Assembly: GCA_025774865.1 (NCBI GenBank)
Contig: JALGZO010000055.1
Coordinates: 1-14,549 of the forward strand
Direction: 5' to 3'
Length of the DNA stretch: 14,549 nt
Source of the DNA: a bacterium
GTDB taxonomy: Bacteria > ARS69
The stretch's first letter is position 1. The number at the start of each line of letters is the position of its first letter. Both the position numbers and the translations under genes were made by a program. The notes below the pieces were generated by a model. The model was not told where the DNA came from. It searched no databases and saw only the letters and a list, made by a program, of their open reading frames with translations. Positions 13,130 to 14,549 of the stretch are shown in pieces.

Positions 13130-13545
13130 TTCACATAATACCCCGACACCCGCCATGTGCCGTCAACGTCTCGCATCGGGGTCACCGTCTCCACGGACGC
13201 TCTCTTGTTCTCGAACGTCGTATCGTACCGAATGACGACATACTCACCATCGGGAGCCCCCGGAAGCGAGGTCGCGTACGTCTTGGACTTCACCTTTCGA
13301 GATACCACGACGCCGAGGGGTCTCCGAACGCCCCCGACGGCTTGCTCCCAACCCTCTCGCGTCACCGCCGATTTGAAATACCCCGCTGCTTCCTGCCAGC
13401 TCCGGCCGTAGTGTCCGCTGTCGACCAGCTCGAGCCACTCCCCGGCAGACTCCGCCGCCAACTTCTCCGCTTCCGGGTTGCCGAGCGACCCGCATCCGGC
13501 CGCCGTGAGCAGAATCGCCATCAGTGCACAACGAACGAACTTCAT
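13126..13545 (-). CDS. DUF4019-family lipoprotein
   Basis: 139 residues from ATG 13545, with GGAGG 7 nt upstream. MKFVRCALMAILLTAAGC is a lipoprotein signal with Cys18. The mature part shows the DUF4019 outline: AAESAGEWLELVDSGHYGRSW, AAGYFKSAVTREGWEQAV, RRPLGVVVSRKVKSKTYAT, and the final EYVVIRYDTTFENK and ETVTPMRDVDGTWRVSGYYV strands. DUF4019 is a small NTF2-like fold of unknown function, usually exported. The gene is preceded by a 60-nt gap with a strong hairpin. Confidence 0.92.
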   Translation of the reverse strand: MKFVRCALMAILLTAAGCGSLGNPEAEKLAAESAGEWLELVDSGHYGRSWQEAAGYFKSAVTREGWEQAVGGVRRPLGVVVSRKVKSKTYATSLPGAPDGEYVVIRYDTTFENKRASVETVTPMRDVDGTWRVSGYYVN

Positions 13546-13558
13546 CACTACCCCTCCC

Positions 13559-13595
13559 CGGCGCGCCCAACCGGTTGATGTCAACCGAGGCGCCG
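13559..13595. repeat. Two-tier imperfect inverted repeat between PH-domain and DUF4019 genes
   Basis: The inner arms cggttga/tcaaccg (13572-13578 and 13581-13587) form a perfect 7-bp stem with a 2-nt loop. Outer arms cggcgc/gcgccg (13559-13564 and 13590-13595) form a second stem, with 7 and 2 unpaired bases between the tiers. On the minus strand the unpaired 7-mer reads GTTGGGC, which happens to fit the integron core consensus GTTRRRY. The matching RYYYAAC partner is not present, so this is reported as a structured repeat only. Confidence 0.5.
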
Positions 13596-13605
13596 AAAGC
13601 GATCG

Positions 13606-14091
13606 TCAGCGACCGTGACTCGCCGGTCGCCGGGCCGTGCGCCTGGCCCGGGATCGCAAAGCTGCAAGAAGCTCCTCGGGTCGATCGGCGCTGAGGAGCA
13701 GAGAATAGCCCAATGACGTCGGGAGATAGACGACGGACTCCGGGCGGGTCAGGTACGCCAGAGCCTTCTCGCCATTGCGGAGGCGAAACCAACCGGATGA
13801 GTATCCCGGGACGCTCGTACCGAAGGTACGGCGGCGAGGAGCGTAGTCGGATGTTCTCTCCAGATCCAGGATGGCAGCGCGTTCCAGCCGAAGCGACTCG
13901 ATCGGGATAGACCGAGCCCAGAAGTCCCCGACAAGATTGAGCTGGCCGTCTCCGATCTCGATCCGTGAGTGTCGAGCCGAGTAGGCCGTATATGCCAGCG
14001 CCACGAAGACGATGAACAACAGGACGCAGATGCCGGCAAGGAACCAGATTGGTTTCGCTGATGCCGGGAGGATCGGAAAGATCTCAGGCAC
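13606..14091 (-). CDS. Bacterial PH-domain membrane protein
   Basis: 161 residues from GTG 14091, with GGAGG 6 nt upstream; it overlaps the stop of the upstream gene by 8 nt. A short N-terminus (MPEIFPILPASAKP) leads to one membrane helix (IWFLAGICVLLFIVFVALAY). The region from SRIEIGDGQLNLVGDFWARSI through PIESLRLERAAILDLE to FRLRNGEKALAYLT, VVYLPTSLGYSLLLS and a final helix (ADRPEELLAALRSR) follows the bacterial PH-like (bPH) pattern of seven strands and one helix. Such domains help membrane proteins assemble; no partner is known except the coupled 4-TM gene just upstream. Confidence 0.75.
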   Translation of the reverse strand: MPEIFPILPASAKPIWFLAGICVLLFIVFVALAYTAYSARHSRIEIGDGQLNLVGDFWARSIPIESLRLERAAILDLERTSDYAPRRRTFGTSVPGYSSGWFRLRNGEKALAYLTRPESVVYLPTSLGYSLLLSADRPEELLAALRSRARRTARRPASHGR

Positions 14092-14470
14092 GCTCGACCT
14101 CCGTCCGCCGCGCGAGGTACCGAGACATCCCCAGGAACGGCAGCGAGCCGACCAGCTGCCACAAAGGAAGAAAGACCAGCACGAGAGCGCTCTGCGGGTC
14201 GGGGTGGGCGACGAAGGCGCTGTACAAGCCGAGGATGCTGAAGCCGGACATCAGCGCCGCAGCTACCCCGAGCACTGAGTGGGAGACTCGATTGGATGGA
14301 CGCCAGCGGACCGCAGTCGCCAGGAGGGCGTACGGCAGAAGCGCCCAAGCGGCGAACAGAAAGAAGGCAAACCACCTCGACGGACTCGTTGGGAAGCCGG
14401 CGTAGACCATGAATCCCAACGTAGCGACCGCACCGATGACAAGCACTACGAGAGTGACGAGCGTGAGCAC
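14084..14470 (-). CDS. Four-helix membrane protein of unknown family
   Basis: 128 residues from GTG 14470 (GAGG 6 nt upstream). Four hydrophobic helices: LTLVTLVVLVIGAVATLGFM, WFAFFLFAAWALLPYALLA, VLGVAAALMSGFSILGLYSA, and ALVLVFLPLWQLVGSLPFLG, ending in RYLARRTEVERA. I do not recognise a family. The coding end overlaps the PH-domain gene by 8 nt, which argues for a two-protein membrane complex or at least joint expression. Confidence 0.75.
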   Translation of the reverse strand: MLTLVTLVVLVIGAVATLGFMVYAGFPTSPSRWFAFFLFAAWALLPYALLATAVRWRPSNRVSHSVLGVAAALMSGFSILGLYSAFVAHPDPQSALVLVFLPLWQLVGSLPFLGMSRYLARRTEVERA

Positions 14471-14549
14471 GGGATTCCTCGCGACTGTTGGGCGATCACA
14501 CTCCGCCGACGACGTTTGGCGGTCACGAGCAGGGACTTCAGTTCCAGAC
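14446..14549 (-). CDS. Possible C-terminal end of an upstream gene (cut by window edge)
   Basis: One frame is open from the right edge to a TAG at 14448-14446. It reads LELKSLLVTAKRRRRSVIAQ, then a Ser-rich tail, with mostly G/C third positions. It would overlap the start of the 4-TM gene by about 25 nt. It could be the tail of the next gene, but another frame is also open over the same stretch, so this is only a hint. Confidence 0.25.
   Translation of the reverse strand, partial: LELKSLLVTAKRRRRSVIAQQSRGIPCSRSSLS

Noticed and set aside
13546-13605. TTGACA at the centre of the hairpin as a -35 promoter box
   Set aside because: No -10-like sequence exists 15-19 nt downstream; the hexamer is explained by the inverted repeat.
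1-14549. A classical integron cassette array
   Set aside because: The cargo families fit, but there is no intI gene, no RYYYAAC...GTTRRRY pairs at gene boundaries, and many neighbours overlap by 4 nt, which excludes attC sites between them.
1-14549. tRNA, rRNA, CRISPR array, insertion sequence or prophage module
   Set aside because: No cloverleaf with conserved T-loop, no regularly spaced direct repeats, no transposase or phage structural protein was found by reading both strands.

Overview
The window comes from a GC-rich bacterium (about 60-65% by eye) with G/C-heavy third codon positions. Several proteins carry lipoprotein signal peptides, one looks like an outer-membrane beta-barrel and one is a periplasmic haem c protein, so a diderm (Gram-negative-type) host is likely. 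No rRNA, tRNA or phylum-diagnostic gene is present. A Myxococcota, Gemmatimonadota, Acidobacteriota or similar lineage is possible but cannot be decided here. Every gene I can support lies on the minus strand, so the genes are transcribed from right to left.

Read in the direction of transcription (right to left): a 4-TM membrane protein and a bacterial PH-domain protein (14470-13606); a DUF4019 lipoprotein followed by a tiny ORF (13545-13019); an anchored SRPBCC protein, an alpha/beta hydrolase and a small membrane protein (12997-10865); a DinB protein, a VOC fragment and a DoxX-like membrane protein (10833-9732); a zinc-ribbon mini-protein and a membrane protein (9673-8981); a DUF4097 lipoprotein coupled to a haem c DUF3365 lipoprotein (8931-7649); a beta-barrel protein (7575-7108); a shortened MaoC hot-dog protein and a GNAT (7019-6350); DUF3224, a short AHSA1-type SRPBCC and DUF6265 (6197-4953); VOC and GNAT (4923-3986); a secreted lipocalin/nitrobindin-like protein (3925-3374); a two-TM mini-protein, an APH(3')-type kinase and a GNAT fused to a Cys-Cys domain, followed by a 40-codon ORF (3330-1415); a DUF6174 lipoprotein (1286-786); an SRPBCC protein; and a DinB protein cut by the window edge (679-1).

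The striking property is the organisation. About 27 small genes (mostly 70-270 codons) from unrelated families all point the same way. Many are joined by 4-nt stop/start overlaps of the form NTGA (ATGA, GTGA, TTGA, possibly CTGA) or by gaps under 15 nt. They do not form a pathway. Their families (GNAT, VOC, DinB, SRPBCC, DUF3224, DUF4019, aminoglycoside kinase, small membrane proteins) are typical of integron cassette cargo and of accessory stress or resistance genes. I find no integrase and no convincing attC sites, and the overlaps leave no room for attC, so a classical integron is not supported. Several members look reduced (a VOC C-terminal fragment, a MaoC protein lacking its active-site section, an AHSA1 protein lacking its last helix). 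Together this suggests an accessory region that gathers, fuses and trims small genes. No ordinary transposon, CRISPR array or phage module was seen.
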